From positions 1,596,833 to 1,646,719 of the forward strand of contig LSYV01000006.1 in assembly GCA_001584585.1 (NCBI GenBank): 49,887 nt of DNA, written 5' to 3'. The stretch comes from Gonium pectorale. Its lineage: Eukaryota > Chlorophyta > Chlorophyceae > Chlamydomonadales > Volvocaceae. Every line of letters starts with the position of its first letter. Position 1 is the stretch's first letter. Made by a program: the position numbers and the translations under genes. Positions 46,635-49,887 of this stretch are shown here, in pieces. A model generated the notes under the pieces. That model was not told the DNA's origin. It made no database searches and saw only the letters and a list, made by a program, of their open reading frames with translations.

Positions 46635-49023
46635 TCAGCAGTAGATGCTGTCGACCTTGCCCTCCTTGGCCAGGTCGTAGTTCCGCTGCACCATGGCCCA
46701 GTCAACCAGAAACACCCACTGCGACAGGTACGACGCCCGAACGTTGCGGTACTGCAGTGGACCAAGAAGGAAGGCGGGCAGGAGGGAACGGGCGGGGCGC
46801 GCGTCACCATCCGGGGCGCTCCTTAACTCCCGTGGAAGGGGGGAAGGCCTGTGCGGGGCCGTATGGCATCTCGCGACGGCGCCTGAGGGCGCCGTGGCGC
46901 GATAGGCACCGTGGACGACTACACATGCACCAGGCGGTGGTTTAGGACTCACTACGGAACACATTTAGGCAACCAGCGGGCGCCGCCATTTGTCAACTGC
47001 CTGGCTGTTCAGTTGTTGGTAAGCTGCCGTGCCTTACCTTGAGGTAGTAGGCATGCTCCCACACGTCGACGCCCATGAGCGGCACCCCGCGCGACGCCGG
47101 CGCGGCAAAGCGCTGCATGAGCGGGTTGTCCTGGTTGGGCGTGCCCACAATGGCCAGGCTGCCGTCGTCCTTGCGCACCAGCCACGCCCAGCCGCTGCCG
47201 AACACCGAGGCACCCGCGGCGCGCAGCGCGTCCAGCAGACCCGTGGGGCTGCCCCACTTTGCGTTGATCAGGCCGGCGAGCTCAGGCTTGAGGGCGGCGG
47301 CGGGGGAGGAGGTGTTGTAGGTGGTCATGATCCTGTGGGGTAGGGGGGTGCAAATCGAGAAGGCGCGGTTGACGGGCATGATGGGATGTGTGGCAGCGAG
47401 AGAGCCGAGGCACGGGGTTTCCAGCTTTCCACACAGCAGGCGCAGCCCCAGAGGCGCGAGGAGGCATAGCGGCGGCTTGTGCTGAGCACATCCCACATTG
47501 GCGGCAGAAGCACCGCACGTCAGTGCCTGGCCTCCCGCTCCCTGCAGCCTCTCAGGCCAAACTCACTGGGATGCGACACACGGCCCAACACGGTCGCACG
47601 TCGGTGGACGACTCAGCGCATGCCCCGCCCACCACCCGCACATCCCGCTGACAATAGGGTGTCCGCCTTTGCATTCCCCTCGCCCCGCCCGCCACACCAG
47701 CCGCCCAGCCAGGCGTGAGCTACCAGCGTACCGGGCCTCCCAGCCTCACCTCCAGAAGATCGCGTGGTTGATCATGCTGCCCGCGTTGTTGCGGAGCGCC
47801 GTGGTGTCGTTGTCCGCAATGCCGTACTTCTTGTTGAATCCCTTGAGGCCGATCTGCAATGCGACATGAGAAACATGAGTAACATAGGATACTGCGAGGG
47901 GTAGGGCCATGGTACAAATGGACCAAACTCCAAGGCGCAGGCCCGCAGCGTCCAGCATACTGGCTGGCAGCTAGCTCGCACGAGCACGGCTGCATCTTCA
48001 CCAGTCAACCCCCGTGGGCATCCACCACGTCCAGTCTCTGCCGACACGTCTCGGCCCTCCTCTTCATCCCCCACAGCACCAGCCGCTGCCGTGAGATGCC
48101 GTGCCGTGTAACGGCTCGCGCCTGCCGCCTGCGTCTGACGTCCAGGTCCCCGCTCCGCCGCGCCCTTCATTACGCAGCTCGCCGCCCCTGCCCACATGCG
48201 GCGAATCGGCGGCACCCACCTTCGAGACCAGCTCAGCCAGAGTCACTTCATCACGGAGCTTGGGATACCGCGACAACACGGCGTTCACGGTGCTGATGGC
48301 AGCCTGACGGGTTGCGCGGCGATTGGGAGATGGGGAGGGAAGGATGGAGGGGGCGGCGGCGGGCGCATTTGCAAGGTGAGGCGCGTTTCGCTCGTCATGT
48401 TAATGGGATCGGTGTGTGCTCGCAAGCTGTGGGGGTGACTGGTGAGATGCGTTGCGCCCGATTGTAAATGGTACATGCGGACGCATACCTGCGTGGCTGG
48501 GGCTGCCCAGCGTGGACATGGGGTGTTGGTGGTGTGCGATGGTGGTAATGAGGTGGGATGGAGAGCAGGCTGAAAAAACACATCGGCTACACCCTACAGA
48601 TACTCCCCGGCTCCACCATGCTCTTCGCGCGCGCGGGACAAACGCCCCGGCGGCGCCCAAATGCCACCAAAGCCCAATTTGAGTAATCACGGATTGTTGA
48701 TTCTCCCACGACTGCGAGTCGACCCGAAGACCAATCCTTACCCCCGCGTGGCGAGTGTAGTGCAGGAACATCGTCTCATTATCGATTGCTGGCATATACC
48801 CGTCGTAGGGTAGGGGAAGTGGCGGGGGACCGTAAGTGTTGTTGGACGTGAACGTAGGGCAGCCGCGCTCCCTGCGCGCCAGGCGATGGATGTGTAAGTT
48901 ATCGAAGAATTGGTGAAGCCATGGCCGAGAGGCAACATAATGCACTTACAGCGCAGCGTGGGCAGTGAGGATGGCACAGGCTTGCAGAGCAAGCAGGCCA
49001 AGTAGCCACCGAGACATGGCCAT
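46635..49023 (-). CDS. Secreted Fe/Mn-family superoxide dismutase
   Basis: Converts superoxide to peroxide and oxygen. Six exons join in phase: 49023-48950, 48871-48742, 48303-48220, 47853-47750, 47332-47038, 46751-46635; 267 aa. Residues 1-23 form a signal peptide ([14 protein letters not shown], then AHA at the cleavage site), and four N-glycosylation sequons (NNT, NET, NDT, NTS) fit a secreted or vesicular enzyme. All four metal ligands are present: His62, His126 (NHAIFW), Asp220 and His224 ([10 protein letters not shown]). Gln198 in TPNQDNP is placed as in manganese-type enzymes, and FGSGWAWLV is typical. Odd: in the first helix ([12 protein letters not shown]) the near-universal gateway tyrosine (Tyr34 in E. 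coli MnSOD) aligns with Ala70, and two other conserved histidines are Tyr63 and Ala67. A second Met lies two codons after the first. Activity is likely but may be altered. Confidence 0.9.
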
Positions 49024-49887
49024 CTTGGAGGGTAGGACTTGTATATTACAGAAAAAAGCAGGTGCACTTACACAAAGGCTTCGAAAGGCGTGTGCTGCCG
49101 TGTGGCGGGCGTTGACGAGCTGAACCCGACTTGCGCTTTAACTGCACATCTAATTCGCATGCATCATTATATGTCACGTATGTAACTTCCACAGGTGCAG
49201 CTACGGAGTACCAAGCAGTTCCCATTTCCTCGGCTCGGGTGTTGCAAAAGAAGATCTGAGGCGAGAAATAATTCGCACATTGAATTGGCGCGACATGTCC
49301 AAGTCGGGTCGGGCAAGGAAGCACTAGAGACGAAACCTGACGAAACCGTGTGCATACGCGTCATGCGACGAACAACCATGTGCAACCTCATGGCTACAGA
49401 GAAGGAAGAGAAGATCAATAAATTGGGCACAATCATCTACACAAGGGGAGGAGGGAGGTGGGGCTGGCGGGGCACACATCAGGGCTCCGCCCGCATGTTC
49501 CCCCCGGGCACAGGCGGGCACGGCCGGGGAACAGGGGAGAAAAGGCGAGGCCGGAGGCGCATGCCGCCCCGTCCCAAATCACAGCGGCAGAAGTCACCAA
49601 AAAGCGCCCACGGTCCCCGGACTTACACATTCATCGCCTCCCGGGTACTACCTCCTGCGTCAATCCGCAAGAACGGCTCTTCCACGGCCCCCTCCCCAAC
49701 CGTACGCCAGGGTGGGACCCCACCGGAACTGAGCTGAACTGTAAGGGAAGACCTGCAACCCGCCGTTCGAGCATTACCGTACCAGAAAAAAGAAGAAACC
49801 TACGCACAGAAAAAGGGAAGGCCCGCCCTCCTACGGCCGACTACACGCCCGAACGGACGGCGACGTTACCGAACTAAGGCGGGGAGG
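49024..49887. other. SOD upstream region, no gene recognised
   Basis: Contains the promoter of the SOD gene and then A/C-rich (+ strand) sequence. That bias could reflect the 3' region of a further - strand gene beyond the window. A TTACA at 49623-49627 would suit such a gene's polyadenylation signal. No coding exon was recognised. Confidence 0.4.

Overview
The window looks like nuclear DNA of a green alga of the Chlamydomonas/Volvox type (Chlorophyceae). The basis is high GC, genes made of many short GC-rich exons with consensus GT(A/G)AGT-like donors and short introns, a tandem OPR (octotricopeptide repeat) protein of the kind expanded in this group, and TGTAA candidate polyadenylation signals. 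No bacterial-style operons, rRNA genes, CRISPR arrays or intact transposons were seen. Exon models were built by hand: splice junctions were accepted where reading phase, donor/acceptor and protein-family sequence all agreed.

Layout. 1-1.5 kb: no gene seen. 1.6-3.9 kb (+): an OPR repeat gene (copy A). 3.9-9.4 kb: a spacer without recognisable genes. 9.4-11.35 kb (-): a second, nearly identical but truncated copy of the OPR gene (copy B). The two copies form a roughly 1.86-kb inverted repeat around a 5.7-kb spacer. 11.5-12.1 kb: possible unidentified exons. 13.0-17.3 kb (-): a 10-exon TPR protein with a C-terminal PH-like region. 18.3-29.0 kb (-): a very large gene of about 20 exons and about 2,450 codons that ends in a TACC-type coiled coil. 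29.0-30.3 kb: a divergent promoter region. 30.3-34.7 kb (+): a 7-exon membrane protein with two MARVEL-like four-helix modules and three NPF motifs. 35.9-38.1 kb (+): a broken alpha/beta-hydrolase (esterase) pseudogene. 38.9-43.9 kb (+): an intact 8-exon aldo-keto reductase. 43.9-46.6 kb: convergent intergenic DNA. 46.6-49.0 kb (-): a 6-exon secreted Fe/Mn-family superoxide dismutase with an unusual active-site gate. 49.0-49.9 kb: its upstream region, no gene seen.

The genes are independent eukaryotic units and no shared pathway is evident. The most interesting items are the inverted OPR duplication with a chimeric second copy, the TACC-like protein in an alga, the double-MARVEL/NPF membrane protein, and the secreted SOD whose gateway tyrosine position is alanine. 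Family assignments rest on motif recognition, not on database searches. First exons of the OPR and TACC genes are the least certain parts.
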